Origin: Pseudomonadota bacterium
Lineage (GTDB): Bacteria; Pseudomonadota; Gammaproteobacteria; Burkholderiales; Rhodocyclaceae
Direction of reading: 5' to 3'
Assembly (NCBI GenBank): GCA_018241725.1
Contig: JAFEDI010000130.1
Location: 1 to 64,000, forward strand
DNA length: 64,000 nucleotides
Numbering within the stretch: the stretch's first letter is position 1; the number at the start of each line of letters is the position of its first letter. The notes under the pieces are model-generated. The model was given only the letters and a program-made list of their open reading frames with translations, had not been told where the DNA came from and ran no database searches. Made by a program: the position numbers and the translations under genes. Positions 1 to 8,787 of this stretch are shown here, piece after piece.

Positions 1-204
1 CATCCAGGAGCAGCCTCCCGGGTAGGGAGAAGAGCGTCGAGTGACGTGCACCTGCTATTTTCGGCCACTACGGAGCCACTCGGCGCAGGTCTTCTTAAAT
101 ATTCATTCAGCGTTTCTTAAAAGATCCATAAGCGGCTTTCACCCGATTTGCAAGGGGTTTCGAGCGACCTAGACTGACTCCATCGATCAACGACGGGAGA
201 CGTC

Positions 205-1161
205 ATGGCAACCCAAACCCCCGATGCGCGCCAGCTTCTCGAGCAGATGATGCTGGTGCGTGCCTACGAAGAAGCGATCATCGCCGGCAGCCAGGCCGGC
301 AAGGTGCCGGGCACCTGCACCTCGGTCGGCCAGGAGGCCGCTGCGGTCGGCGTTATCAATGCGCTGACGCCGGACGACCTGATCCTCACCAACCACCGCA
401 GTTCGGGCCATCTGCTGGCCCGCGGTGCCGACCCCGGCCGCATGCTGGCCGAGGTGATGGGGCGCAGCGGCGGCTATTGCAGCGGCCACAGCGGCTCGCT
501 GCACATCTCGGTGAAGGAACTGGGCGTGGTGCTCACCTCCACCATCGTCGGTGCGGAGCTGTCTTTGGCGCCGGGCGTGGCCCTGTCCCAGAAGATGCTC
601 GGCCGGCCCGGCATCGTGGCCTGCTTCTTCGGCGACGGCGCCGCCTGCGAGGGCAGTTTCCACGAATCCATCAACCTGGCGGCCCTGTGGAACCTGCCGG
701 TGCTCTACATCTGCGAGAACAACCACTGGCAGGCCTTCGTGCACCGCCGCGAGGCGATGTGCAGGGACCACGTGTCGGAGTGGGGCGCGTCTTACGGCAT
801 TCCCTCCCGCACCGTATACGGCAATGACGTAGCCGCGGTGCTGGCGGCAGCGCAGGAGGCGGCAGCCCAGGTGCGCGAGAGCGGCCGGCCCTACCTGCTG
901 GAAACCTGGACCTACCGCACTCGCGGCCACTTCGAGCCGGACGATCAGGCCTACGTGGACCCGGCTGAGCGGGAGGCATGGGTCGCCCGCGACCCGATCA
1001 AGCTGTGCCGCGAGCGGCTGATCGCCGACGGCCAGCTCAGCGCCGCCCAGGCCGACGCGCTGAGCGACAAGGTGGCGACCCGCATCGCCGCTGCCCAGGC
1101 CTTCGCCGATGCGTCGCCTTTCCCTTCCACCGAGGCGCTGACCCGCTTCGTCTACGCCTGA
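205..1161 (+). CDS. Thiamine-diphosphate-dependent dehydrogenase E1, alpha subunit (pyruvate/acetoin type)
   Basis: This is the alpha half of a heterotetrameric 2-oxoacid or acetoin dehydrogenase E1, which uses thiamine diphosphate to decarboxylate or cleave its substrate. The ThDP/Mg motif runs from GDG at residues 143-145 to the NN pair at 172-173, and the conserved NHRSSGH segment is at 63-69. At 318 aa it is close to family length. The start has a GGGAGA ribosome-binding site. The beta subunit follows after 9 bp, so the two are co-translated. The substrate cannot be told from sequence; AcoA and PdhA are the closest named families. No E2 or E3 gene follows within the window, which is unusual for this family. 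Confidence 0.88.
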   Translation: MATQTPDARQLLEQMMLVRAYEEAIIAGSQAGKVPGTCTSVGQEAAAVGVINALTPDDLILTNHRSSGHLLARGADPGRMLAEVMGRSGGYCSGHSGSLHISVKELGVVLTSTIVGAELSLAPGVALSQKMLGRPGIVACFFGDGAACEGSFHESINLAALWNLPVLYICENNHWQAFVHRREAMCRDHVSEWGASYGIPSRTVYGNDVAAVLAAAQEAAAQVRESGRPYLLETWTYRTRGHFEPDDQAYVDPAEREAWVARDPIKLCRERLIADGQLSAAQADALSDKVATRIAAAQAFADASPFPSTEALTRFVYA

Positions 1162-1170
1162 GGAATTTCC

Positions 1171-2139
1171 ATGACCACCCTGACTTTGCTTGATGCCGTC
1201 GGCGCCGCCCTCACCGAGGAAATGCGCCGCGACCAGACCGTCATCGCCTTCGGCGAAGGCATCGCCACCAAGCGTCACGACCTGGTGCAGGAGTTCGGCG
1301 CGCTGCGGGTGCGCAACACGCCGCTGGCCGAGGGCATCATCGCCGGCACGGCGGTGGGCGCTGCGGGCACCGGCCTGCGCCCGGTCATCGACCTGCTGTT
1401 TGCGCCCTTCATGTGCTACGCGATGGACGAGATCGTGAACAGCGCCGGCAAGCTGCGTTTCATGTCGGGCGGGCAGTTCTCCTTCCCCCTCGTCGCGCTG
1501 GCACAGACCGGCGCCGGCTGGGGCGTAGGGGCCCAGCACAACCACAACGTGGAAGCCTGGTTCGTGCACAGCCCCGGCCTCAAGGTGGTGATGCCGAGCA
1601 ATCCGGCCGACGCCAAGGGCTTGCTGAAAGCGGCGATCCGCGACGACAACCCGGTGATGTTCTTCATGGATATCGGCCTGCTCTATGTGCCCGGCGAGGT
1701 ACCGGCCGGAGACGTCGTCGTTCCGCTCGGCAAGGCTGCGGTGGCCCGCGAGGGCTCAGACGTGAGCTTGGTGTCCTACGGCAAGACCGTGCTGCATTGC
1801 CTGCAGGCCGCCGAGGCGCTGGCGGGGCAGGACATCTCGGCGGAGGTCATCGACCTGCGCAGCCTCAAGCCGCTGGACGAGGAGGCGATCCTGGCTTCGG
1901 TCAGCAAGACCGGCCGCCTGGTCGTCGTCCATGAAGCCAACAAGCTGTGCGGCGTCGGGGCGGAAATCGCCGCGCTGGTTGCCGAGCAGGCCTTTGCCGC
2001 GCTGAAGGCGCCCATCGTGCGCCTCGGCGGTCCCGACGCCCCGGTGGCGTCCAGTTATCCGCTCGAGCAGGCCTTCGTGCCCCAGGCGGATGCCATTGCA
2101 GCCGCTGCTGTCCGCCTGTGCGGCCGACAGCGTGTCTGA
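1171..2139 (+). CDS. Thiamine-diphosphate-dependent dehydrogenase E1, beta subunit (pyruvate/acetoin type)
   Basis: Beta subunit partner of the preceding gene (322 aa). It carries the beta-family FGEGI segment near residue 27, which supplies the glutamate contacting ThDP, and the AQHNHNVEAWFVHSPGLKVV region near residue 125, matching the conserved histidine-containing stretch of AcoB/PdhB. The C-terminal transketolase half includes EVIDLRSLKPLD. It starts 9 bp after the alpha subunit. The next gene is a c-type cytochrome, not an E2 acyltransferase, so the electron or acyl acceptor of this E1 is open. Confidence 0.88.
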   Translation: MTTLTLLDAVGAALTEEMRRDQTVIAFGEGIATKRHDLVQEFGALRVRNTPLAEGIIAGTAVGAAGTGLRPVIDLLFAPFMCYAMDEIVNSAGKLRFMSGGQFSFPLVALAQTGAGWGVGAQHNHNVEAWFVHSPGLKVVMPSNPADAKGLLKAAIRDDNPVMFFMDIGLLYVPGEVPAGDVVVPLGKAAVAREGSDVSLVSYGKTVLHCLQAAEALAGQDISAEVIDLRSLKPLDEEAILASVSKTGRLVVVHEANKLCGVGAEIAALVAEQAFAALKAPIVRLGGPDAPVASSYPLEQAFVPQADAIAAAAVRLCGRQRV

Positions 2140-2172
2140 TCAATTCCCCCAAACCCGACAGGAGTTTCCATC

Positions 2173-2742
2173 ATGTGCCCCGACACCAGGAACAGCGCCA
2201 CCCTTGCCATTCTCGCCATTGCCTGCGGCATGCTGGCGTCCCCGAGCTTTGCGGGAGACAGCGGCCAGGTCAAACGCGGTGCAGCCCTCGTCAGCATAGG
2301 CGGCTGCACGGATTGCCACACGCCCTTCAAGATGGGCCCCAATGGGCCGGAGAAAGACATGGCCCGCGGCCTGTCGGGCCATCCGGAGGAGCTGCTTCTG
2401 CCGCCGCCACCGCAACTCGCCGCCGCCTGGAACTGGGCCGGCGCGGCGACCATGACGGCGTTCGTTGGGCCCTGGGGCACCACCTATTCGGCCAACCTGA
2501 CGCCGGACAAGGAGACCGGCATCGGAGCCTGGACCGAGAAGCAGTTCATCCAGAACCTGCGCAGCGGCAAGCATGTCAGCGGGGCGCGGCCGATCATGCC
2601 GCCGATGCCGTGGCCGGCGCTGGCCAAACTTTCCGATCAGGACCTGCGCGCGGTGTTTGCCTACCTGAAAGCCCAACCGGCCATCCGCAACAAGGTGCCG
2701 GACTACCAGCCGCCGGCGGGCACGCTGACCAAGGCCGACTGA
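2173..2742 (+). CDS. Periplasmic c-type cytochrome, single haem
   Basis: A 189-aa exported electron-transfer protein. Residues 1-27 form a Sec signal peptide ending SFA. One CxxCH haem site (CTDCH) is at residues 45-49, and the methionines of MPPMPW near 142-145 are plausible distal ligands. The ribosome-binding site CAGGAG precedes the start by about 8 bp. It lies 33 bp downstream of E1 beta on the same strand and could be co-transcribed with it. A perfect bidirectional hairpin follows. Its electron partner is unknown. Confidence 0.85.
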   Translation: MCPDTRNSATLAILAIACGMLASPSFAGDSGQVKRGAALVSIGGCTDCHTPFKMGPNGPEKDMARGLSGHPEELLLPPPPQLAAAWNWAGAATMTAFVGPWGTTYSANLTPDKETGIGAWTEKQFIQNLRSGKHVSGARPIMPPMPWPALAKLSDQDLRAVFAYLKAQPAIRNKVPDYQPPAGTLTKAD

Positions 2743-2763
2743 GCTGCGTCGCCACGCATCGCC

Positions 2764-2797
2764 GTGAAAGGCCGCCTCGATCCGGGCGGCCTTTCAC
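2764..2797. terminator. Bidirectional hairpin terminator between convergent genes
   Basis: A perfect 13-bp stem (GTGAAAGGCCGCC pairing with GGCGGCCTTTCAC) with an 8-nt loop lies between the cytochrome stop at 2742 and the sugar kinase stop at 2802. The symmetric position suits both convergent transcripts. There is no long T-run. Confidence 0.75.
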
Positions 2798-2801
2798 GCT
2801 T

Positions 2802-3755
2802 TCAGGCGGTGACGCAGGCCGGGCCGACTTCCGCCTTGCGGGGCAGGTCGGCCCCGCGGCGCGAGCAGGTCAGCGCGGCGGCCCGTGCGGCGTAGCCGAG
2901 CATCGCGGCGATGTCGTCGGCGCCGAGGGCTTCCAGTGCGTCGGGCGACAGCCGCCCGCCGTCGGCCAGCCAGGTGAGCATCGCGGCCTGGAAGGTGTCG
3001 CCGGCGCCGACCGTGTCCTGCAGGTCTACCGGTACGCCGGGCACCTGGGCGCTGGCCTGGCCGTTCCAGGCGATGGCGCCGTCGGCACCGCGGGTCACTA
3101 CCACCAGCCGCGCACCGCGGGCCAGCATGCGGCGGGCGAAGGCTTCGGGCGGCAGATCGTCGTAGAGCAGGCGCACGTCCTCGTCGCTGATCTTGATCAG
3201 GTGGGCGAGGGTGGACAGGGTGTCCACGCGGGCGTGCCAGCGGGCCAGGGACGGCTCCACATTGAGGCGCACATTGGGATCGTAGGCGATCAGGCGCTGG
3301 CCGCATTCGCGCCGGACCAGGGTCTCCAGCGCGCCGGCGGTGGGCTCGACGACCGTCGCGTAAGAGCCCAGGTGGATCGCGCGGATCGTCGGGTCGAGGC
3401 TGGGCAGCGCGGCGATGTCGAGGCGCCGGTCGGCCGCGCCGTCGCCATAGAAGGCGTAGGCCGGCACGCCCTGCGCGTCGAGGCCGACCAGGCCGAGGGT
3501 GGTCGGCGCCGCCAGGCGCTGCACGGTGGTGGTGTCGACGCCCTCGGCGCGCAGCTTGGCGACGAGGCGCTCGCCGAGCATGTCGCGGGACACGCCGGCC
3601 AGGAAGGATACCGGCTGGCCGAGGCGGGCCAGGCCGATGGCCACGTTGAAGGGCGAGCCGCCGGGGTGGGCTTCCAGCTTGAGCACATCGGAGCCGGCGG
3701 CAGCGTTGCCGTTGATGAAGACGTCGAAGAGGGCTTCGCCGCAGACGAGGAACAT
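2802..3755 (-). CDS. PfkB-family sugar kinase, probable fructokinase
   Basis: A 317-aa ribokinase/PfkB-superfamily kinase that phosphorylates a sugar with ATP. The N-terminal GGSPFNVA substrate-binding motif lies near residue 32, and the C-terminal DTVGAGDTF holds the catalytic aspartate and anion hole. It is the last gene of the reverse-strand ABC transporter cluster (regulator, ATPase, permease, binding protein, kinase). The same gene set as rhizobial frcR/frcBCA/frcK argues for fructokinase activity on fructose taken up by the transporter. Ribose or another ketose is not excluded. Confidence 0.85.
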   Translation of the reverse strand: MFLVCGEALFDVFINGNAAAGSDVLKLEAHPGGSPFNVAIGLARLGQPVSFLAGVSRDMLGERLVAKLRAEGVDTTTVQRLAAPTTLGLVGLDAQGVPAYAFYGDGAADRRLDIAALPSLDPTIRAIHLGSYATVVEPTAGALETLVRRECGQRLIAYDPNVRLNVEPSLARWHARVDTLSTLAHLIKISDEDVRLLYDDLPPEAFARRMLARGARLVVVTRGADGAIAWNGQASAQVPGVPVDLQDTVGAGDTFQAAMLTWLADGGRLSPDALEALGADDIAAMLGYAARAAALTCSRRGADLPRKAEVGPACVTA

Positions 3756-3775
3756 GGTGGCACTCCAGACTGGGC

Positions 3776-3803
3776 GGCGCGGCCCCGGAAAGGGCGCCGC
3801 GCC
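3776..3803 (-). promoter_or_regulatory. Intercistronic stem-loop between binding protein and kinase genes
   Basis: An 8-bp GC stem (GGCGCGGC with GCCGCGCC), extendable by an inner CCC/GGG pairing, lies in the 72-bp gap. No T-run follows. Hairpins placed after a binding-protein gene often protect that part of the mRNA and lower downstream expression; that role is inferred. Confidence 0.45.
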
Positions 3804-3827
3804 GGCGTTGGACGGGACGGACGGGGC

Positions 3828-4760
3828 TCAGCGCGGGGACGACCAGCCCTTGTAGGTGGCGATGTTGGCGCGGGTGATCAGCGTGGACGGCAGCAGCACC
3901 GTCGGGCTGGCCGGGCGCTTGCCGTTGGCGATGTCCTGGGCGATGTCCACCGCCTTCTGGGCCATCGCCCACGGGTCCTGGCTGGCGGAGGCCTCCACCT
4001 GGGTGTTGCCCTTGAGGGCGCCCTCGATGTCGGGCGCGCCGTCCACCGAGGTGATCACCAGGTTGTTGCGCTTGAACTGGCGGGCCGCCAGGTCGGTGCC
4101 GATGGCCTGCGGGTCGTTGATGGTGAACACCGCGTCGATCTTCGGGAAGCGGGTCAGGTGACCCTGCATCACGTTCATGCCGCCTTCGCGGGAGCCCTTG
4201 CCGTCCTGGTCGTCGGACAGCAGCTTGATGCCGGCCGTCTTGGTCAGCACACCCTTGCAGCCGTTCACCCGGTCCACCACGGCGGACACCTGCGGGCCGT
4301 TCTGGATGATCACGTTGCCCTTGCCGCCGAGCTTCTGGACGATGTACTCGCAGGCGATGCGGCCAGCCTGCACGTTGTCGGTCTGCACCGTCGCGTCGGC
4401 GCCGGCGGCGGCCACGTCCACCGCCACCACCACGATGCCGGCCTTCTGGGCCTTCTTCACCGCCGGCTCGATGGCCTTCGGGTCGGCAGCGTTGAGCAGG
4501 ATCATGTCCACGCCGGCGGCGATGAAGTTGTCGATCTGCGTGAATTGCTTGTTGAGGTCGTAGTCCGCCGACAGGGTGGTGACCTTGGCGTTGGGGTTGA
4601 GCTGCCTGGCGCGGGCCTCGGCCCCCTTCGCGATGGTCACGAAGAAGGGGTTGCCGAGTGAGCCGAGGGTGATCCCGACCGACTTGATCTCCTTCGCGGC
4701 GGCACTGCCGGCAGCGAGGGCGAGGATCAGGGCGGTGGCGAGGGTCTTGGACTTGAACAT
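3828..4760 (-). CDS. Sugar ABC transporter periplasmic substrate-binding protein (RbsB/FrcB type)
   Basis: Periplasmic pentose/fructose-binding protein of the type-I (peripla_BP_4) fold, 310 aa. I chose the ATG at 4760 because GGAG lies 8 bp upstream and the protein then begins with a signal peptide ending GSAAA. The sequence VGITLGSLGNPFF near the mature N terminus and the VDGAPD hinge segment are typical of RbsB-like proteins. It supplies sugar to the permease and ATPase encoded just upstream. The ligand is inferred as fructose from the kinase and ROK context; ribose is the main alternative. Confidence 0.88.
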   Translation of the reverse strand: MFKSKTLATALILALAAGSAAAKEIKSVGITLGSLGNPFFVTIAKGAEARARQLNPNAKVTTLSADYDLNKQFTQIDNFIAAGVDMILLNAADPKAIEPAVKKAQKAGIVVVAVDVAAAGADATVQTDNVQAGRIACEYIVQKLGGKGNVIIQNGPQVSAVVDRVNGCKGVLTKTAGIKLLSDDQDGKGSREGGMNVMQGHLTRFPKIDAVFTINDPQAIGTDLAARQFKRNNLVITSVDGAPDIEGALKGNTQVEASASQDPWAMAQKAVDIAQDIANGKRPASPTVLLPSTLITRANIATYKGWSSPR

Positions 4761-4836
4761 GATGCGTGTCTCCATGCCGGCTTTATCGAAATCCCCGCGC
4801 GGTGCCGGCATCCCGGCGGGGCGTAGTGGGGATTGA

Positions 4837-5841
4837 TTACGTACGGGCGCCGGACTGGCGATAGCGGTCGAGGGCTACGGCGCCGATGATCACCAGGCCC
4901 TTCACGATGTACTGCCAGATGTCGGACACGCCGAGCAGCACCAGGCCGTTGGAGAGCACCGCGATGATCAGCGCGCCGATCAGGGTGCCGACGATGGAGC
5001 CGACGCCGCCGACGAAGCTGGTGCCGCCGAGGATCACCGCGGCTATGGCGTCGAGCTCGTAGGACTGGCCGAGCTGCAGGCCGTTGGCGGCGAACAGGCG
5101 GGCCGAGGTCATCACCGCGCCGAGGCCGGACAGCAGGCCGGACATGGCATACACGAAGAGCAGCACCTTCCACACCTTGATGCCGGACAGGCGCGCCGCT
5201 TCCGGATTGCCGCCGACCGAGTAGATCTGCACGCCCAGTACGGTGCGGCGCAGGATGAACCAGGACAGCAGCACCACGGCGGCAGCGATGATCACCAGCC
5301 AGGGCACGCCGAGCACCGCGCCGTTGCCGATGAAGGCGAAGGGCAGGTCGGGGTTGAAGATGGTCTTGTCGTCGCCGAGCAGGCGGGCGACGCCGCGCAT
5401 GGCGGTCAGCGCGCCGAGGGTGACGATGAAGGGCGGCAGCCGCACGAAGGCGATCAGGCTGCCATTCACCAGCCCGCAGGCGAGGCCGGCCAGCAGGCCC
5501 GCCGCCACGCCGAGCATGCCGGCGCCGGGGAGGTTGGAGGCCAGCATGGTGACCACCGCCGCGGCGGCGAGGATGGAGCCCACCGACAGGTCGATGCCGC
5601 CGGTGAGGATCACGAAGGTCATACCGGCAGCGAGGACCACGTTGATCGACGCCTGCTGGGCGATGATGGAGGCGTTCTGCAGGCTGAAGAAGCCGTCGGC
5701 CAGGGAACCGAAGCCGATGCACAGAAGGATCAGCACGGGCAGCATGCCGACGCTGCGCATCAGCTGGCGCAGGCGCTCCGTGGCGGACGGAGCCGGGGTT
5801 TGCGGGAGGTTGGCGACAACGCCGCTGACTTGGGTGTTCAT
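4837..5841 (-). CDS. Sugar ABC transporter permease (RbsC/FrcC type)
   Basis: Integral inner-membrane permease of 334 aa with about ten hydrophobic segments. It has the family motifs TGGIDLSVGS near residue 80 and ILGGTSFVGGVGS near 270, the EAA-like coupling loop of the RbsC group. It lies between the ATPase (48-bp gap) and the binding protein (76-bp gap) and forms the membrane channel of this importer. Confidence 0.92.
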   Translation of the reverse strand: MNTQVSGVVANLPQTPAPSATERLRQLMRSVGMLPVLILLCIGFGSLADGFFSLQNASIIAQQASINVVLAAGMTFVILTGGIDLSVGSILAAAAVVTMLASNLPGAGMLGVAAGLLAGLACGLVNGSLIAFVRLPPFIVTLGALTAMRGVARLLGDDKTIFNPDLPFAFIGNGAVLGVPWLVIIAAAVVLLSWFILRRTVLGVQIYSVGGNPEAARLSGIKVWKVLLFVYAMSGLLSGLGAVMTSARLFAANGLQLGQSYELDAIAAVILGGTSFVGGVGSIVGTLIGALIIAVLSNGLVLLGVSDIWQYIVKGLVIIGAVALDRYRQSGART

Positions 5842-5889
5842 GGATGTCTCCTCGGTCGAGGTGGATTTGTTGTGGTGTGTTTTCTGGGC

Positions 5890-7428
5890 TCAGGCGGCGG
5901 CCAGCAGGGTCTGGCGGGCGCCGGTGGCGTATTCGATGATGGTGGCCTGCTCGATGGGCTCGCCGGAGTGGCCGCCCAGCTCGGCGACCAGCTCGCCTTC
6001 GCGCATCACCAGCACCCGGTCGGCGGTGCCGACGATCTCGGGCAGCTCGCTGGAGATGACGACGATGGCCACGCCGCTCCGGGCGAGCTCGTTGATGATC
6101 CGGTAGATCTCGGACTTGGCGCCGATGTCCACGCCGCGGGTCGGCTCGTCGAGGATCAGCACGCGGGGCTTGATTTCCAGCAGGCGCGACAGCAGCACCT
6201 TCTGCTGGTTGCCGCCGGACAGGGCGCCGACGTTGCGGCGCGCATCGCCGACGCGGATGCCCAGCGAGGCGATGGCCGCCGCCGCGCGGGCCTTGCCCCT
6301 GACCCGATCGAGCAGGCCGCCGGGGTGAGCGTCGAGGCTGCAGGCGCACACGTTGATGTTGTCGCGGACGCTCATGTCGAGGAACAGGCCCTGGGCCTTG
6401 CGGTCCTCTGTGAGGTAGACCAGGCCGGCGCGGATTGCGTCGAGGGGCGTGCGGACGTCCACCGGCACCCCGTCGATGTGGATCTCGCCGCCGCTGCGCG
6501 GGTCGGCGCCGAACACCATGCGGGCCAGCTCGGTACGGCCGGCGCCCACCAGCCCGGCGATGCCGAGGACTTCGCCGGCATGTACGTCGAAGCTGCAGTC
6601 GCGCACGCGCTTGCCGTCGCCGATGTGGCGGGCCGCCAGCACCACGCGGCCCGGGTCGTAGGGGGCGTGCTCCTTGGTGTAGAAGCCGGACAGGTCGCGG
6701 CCGACCATCATCTGCACCAGGCTCTCGGCGGACAGGGCGGCGCGCTCCAGGGTGCCGACGTAGCTGCCGTCGCGCAGCACCGAGACCCGGTCGGACAGGT
6801 CGTAGATCTCCGACATGCGGTGGCTGATGTAGATGATCGCCAGGCCGTCGGCGCGCAGCTGGCGGATCAGCGCGAACAGGCGGTCGGTCTCGCGGGAGGA
6901 CAGCGGCGTGGTCGGCTCGTCCATCACCAGGATGCGCGCCTCGGCGTGCAGCGCGCGGGCAATCTCCACCAGCTGGCGCTCGGCGATGGACAGGCTGGCC
7001 ACTTCGGTGGCCGGGCCGAAGCTCGCCCCGAGGCGGCGCAGGATGCCGGCGCAGGCGGCCTGCATCGCCTTGCGGTCCACCAGCCCGTGGCGGCGCAGCT
7101 CGCGGCCCAGGTAGATGTTCTCGGCGACGCTGAGGTTGGGGCACAGGCTCAGCTCCTGGTAGATCACCGCGATGCCGAGGGCCTTGGCAGCCAGCGGACC
7201 CTCGATACTCACGGCCTCGCCATCGACCAGGATCTCGGCGCCGGCATCGGGCACGTAGGCGCCGGACAGGATCTTCATCAGCGTGGACTTGCCGGCGCCG
7301 TTCTCGCCCATCAGCGAGTGGATTTCGCCGGCGCGGATCGACAACTGCACGTCCTTGAGGGCCTTGACCCCGGGGAAGGTCTTCGAGATATGCCGCATCT
7401 CGAGGATGGGGCTGGCGTCATTGCTCAT
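5890..7428 (-). CDS. Sugar ABC transporter ATP-binding protein with two ABC domains (RbsA/FrcA type)
   Basis: A duplicated ATPase of 512 aa. The first domain has Walker [10 protein letters not shown] at 41-49, a divergent signature LSIAERQ and Walker B VMDEPT. The second has a degenerate P-loop ([10 protein letters not shown]), signature LSGGNQQK and Walker [10 protein letters not shown]. This two-domain layout is standard for carbohydrate uptake transporters of the CUT2 class. Its ATG overlaps the 3' end of the upstream ROK regulator by 11 bp, so the regulator and transporter are translationally coupled. Confidence 0.93.
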   Translation of the reverse strand: MSNDASPILEMRHISKTFPGVKALKDVQLSIRAGEIHSLMGENGAGKSTLMKILSGAYVPDAGAEILVDGEAVSIEGPLAAKALGIAVIYQELSLCPNLSVAENIYLGRELRRHGLVDRKAMQAACAGILRRLGASFGPATEVASLSIAERQLVEIARALHAEARILVMDEPTTPLSSRETDRLFALIRQLRADGLAIIYISHRMSEIYDLSDRVSVLRDGSYVGTLERAALSAESLVQMMVGRDLSGFYTKEHAPYDPGRVVLAARHIGDGKRVRDCSFDVHAGEVLGIAGLVGAGRTELARMVFGADPRSGGEIHIDGVPVDVRTPLDAIRAGLVYLTEDRKAQGLFLDMSVRDNINVCACSLDAHPGGLLDRVRGKARAAAAIASLGIRVGDARRNVGALSGGNQQKVLLSRLLEIKPRVLILDEPTRGVDIGAKSEIYRIINELARSGVAIVVISSELPEIVGTADRVLVMREGELVAELGGHSGEPIEQATIIEYATGARQTLLAAA

Positions 7429-8665
7429 GGGGCATCTCCTCCGAACGGTGAGCGTCCCGGCGCAGGATTTCGGTGCGCGGGGAGAAATTGAAGAACAGGG
7501 GCAGGCTGGCGGCGCCGATGGCGCCGGCGTCGGAGCCGAAGCTGCCGCGCACCAGCTCGGGCACGCCGCGGGCTTCCGGCGCGTTGGCGGCGAGGGCGCG
7601 GCTCAGGCGCAGGATCAGCGCGTCCACCAGGCCGGCGTCGATGTCGGCATCCACCACCACCGCCGGCAGGTCGAGCAGGCACAGGCTGGCGCGCAGCACC
7701 GGCGCCAGCGCATCGACGCAGTCCTCCAGCCACTCCTCGACGGCCGGGTGCTGCTGGCGCACGCATTCGGCCAGGTCATCGAGGGATTCTGCGGCGGCGC
7801 CCCAGTGGCGCAGATGGCGGGCCAGCGCATGCAGGGAGGCGCGGGACAGCAACAGATCCCAGGCACCGGCCGGGCGCGGGCTGGAGGCCAGGCGGCCGGG
7901 CGGGACGGGCATCACAGCGATATCGCCGGCGTTACCGCCGACGCCGCGCAGGCAGTCACCGTCCAGCGCGATGCCGCAGCCGATGACCGGGCCGAGGAAG
8001 ACGTACAGGAAGTCGTCGTGCTCCTGGCCGCAGCCGTGGAACAGCTCGGCGATGGCGGCGGCGTTGCCGTCGTTCTCGCTGAAGACCGGCAGGCCGCTGG
8101 TTTCGCCCAGTTCGTAGGCGAAGTCGTAGTCGTCCCAGTCGTGGAAATGGGGCTGGGGCATGTCCAGCTCGCGCAGCCACGCGCCCAGGTTGTAGGGCTG
8201 GGCGACGCCGATGCCGGTGAGGCGGCGCCGTTCGCCGTCGCTGAGGGTGGAGAGCACGGCATCCACGTCGGCGGCGACGATGGCCAGGGCCTCCTGCGGC
8301 GGCGGCAGCACCCGGTGATGGACGCGGCGGGCCAGGACGCGGCCGGCGAAGTCGAGCAGGGCGGTCTCGATGCTGTCCCGGTCGAGGCGCACGCCGACGG
8401 CGAAGGCGCCCTTCGGGTTGAGGCGGATCAGCGAGGCCGGCTGGCCGCGCTGGCCTTCCGCGCGGCGCCCGGTGAATTCGATGAGATCGGCGTCTTCGAG
8501 GGCCTGGATGATGGTGCCGACCGCCGTGCTGGTGAGGCCGGTGGCGCGGGCCAGGTCGGCCTTCGAGGCCTGGCCGCCGCGGCGCAGGGCCTGCAACAGC
8601 AGGCGTTCGTTGTAGCGCCGCAGGCGGATCGAGTTGCGGCCGCGGCCGGCGCGGGGATAGTGCAT
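7418..8665 (-). CDS. ROK-family transcriptional regulator of the sugar transporter cluster
   Basis: A 415-aa repressor-type ROK protein. It has a winged-helix domain at about residues 18-75 ([20 protein letters not shown]) followed by a sugar-kinase-like domain with the [12 protein letters not shown] segment. The CxCGxxGCxE zinc motif of NagC-type ROK proteins is not present. It starts with GAGGAG upstream and is the first gene of the fructose-type ABC operon. By analogy to FrcR/XylR it probably senses the transported sugar and represses its own operon. A palindrome just upstream is the likely operator. Confidence 0.87.
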   Translation of the reverse strand: MHYPRAGRGRNSIRLRRYNERLLLQALRRGGQASKADLARATGLTSTAVGTIIQALEDADLIEFTGRRAEGQRGQPASLIRLNPKGAFAVGVRLDRDSIETALLDFAGRVLARRVHHRVLPPPQEALAIVAADVDAVLSTLSDGERRRLTGIGVAQPYNLGAWLRELDMPQPHFHDWDDYDFAYELGETSGLPVFSENDGNAAAIAELFHGCGQEHDDFLYVFLGPVIGCGIALDGDCLRGVGGNAGDIAVMPVPPGRLASSPRPAGAWDLLLSRASLHALARHLRHWGAAAESLDDLAECVRQQHPAVEEWLEDCVDALAPVLRASLCLLDLPAVVVDADIDAGLVDALILRLSRALAANAPEARGVPELVRGSFGSDAGAIGAASLPLFFNFSPRTEILRRDAHRSEEMPHEQ

Positions 8666-8683
8666 GGTGGTCTCCTCGTCCCG

Positions 8684-8699
8684 CTGATTTTTAAATCAG
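8684..8699. promoter_or_regulatory. Palindromic operator candidate upstream of the ROK operon
   Basis: CTGATTT-TT-AAATCAG is a dyad with perfect 7-bp arms located 19 bp before the ROK start codon, followed by the AT-rich stretch GGTTTAATTAAT. Its position and AT-rich symmetric arms fit autoregulation by the ROK protein. Binding is inferred. Confidence 0.55.
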
Positions 8700-8751
8700 G
8701 CTGGTTTAATTAATCGGCCGGATCGGATGTCTGGCTGTCAGGGCTTGCTTG

Positions 8752-8782
8752 GGCCGCGCAGCCCGTCAGGAGCTGCGCGGCC
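8752..8782 (-). terminator. Hairpin after glucokinase gene
   Basis: An 11-bp perfect stem (GGCCGCGCAGC with GCTGCGCGGCC) and a 9-nt loop begins about 6 bp beyond the glucokinase stop codon on the reverse strand. There is no T-run, so it could act as a terminator or as an mRNA end stabiliser between glk and the ROK operon. Confidence 0.55.
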
Positions 8783-8787
8783 TGTGG

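Noticed and set aside
92-121. TTCTTAAA direct repeats upstream of the E1 gene as an operator
   Set aside because: Two 8-bp AT-rich copies 22 bp apart are too weak to call; the 1-204 region otherwise shows only the ribosome-binding site.
1947-4661. 904-residue forward frame across the E1 beta, cytochrome, kinase and binding-protein genes
   Set aside because: It crosses a perfect terminator and four better-supported genes; no recognisable domain.
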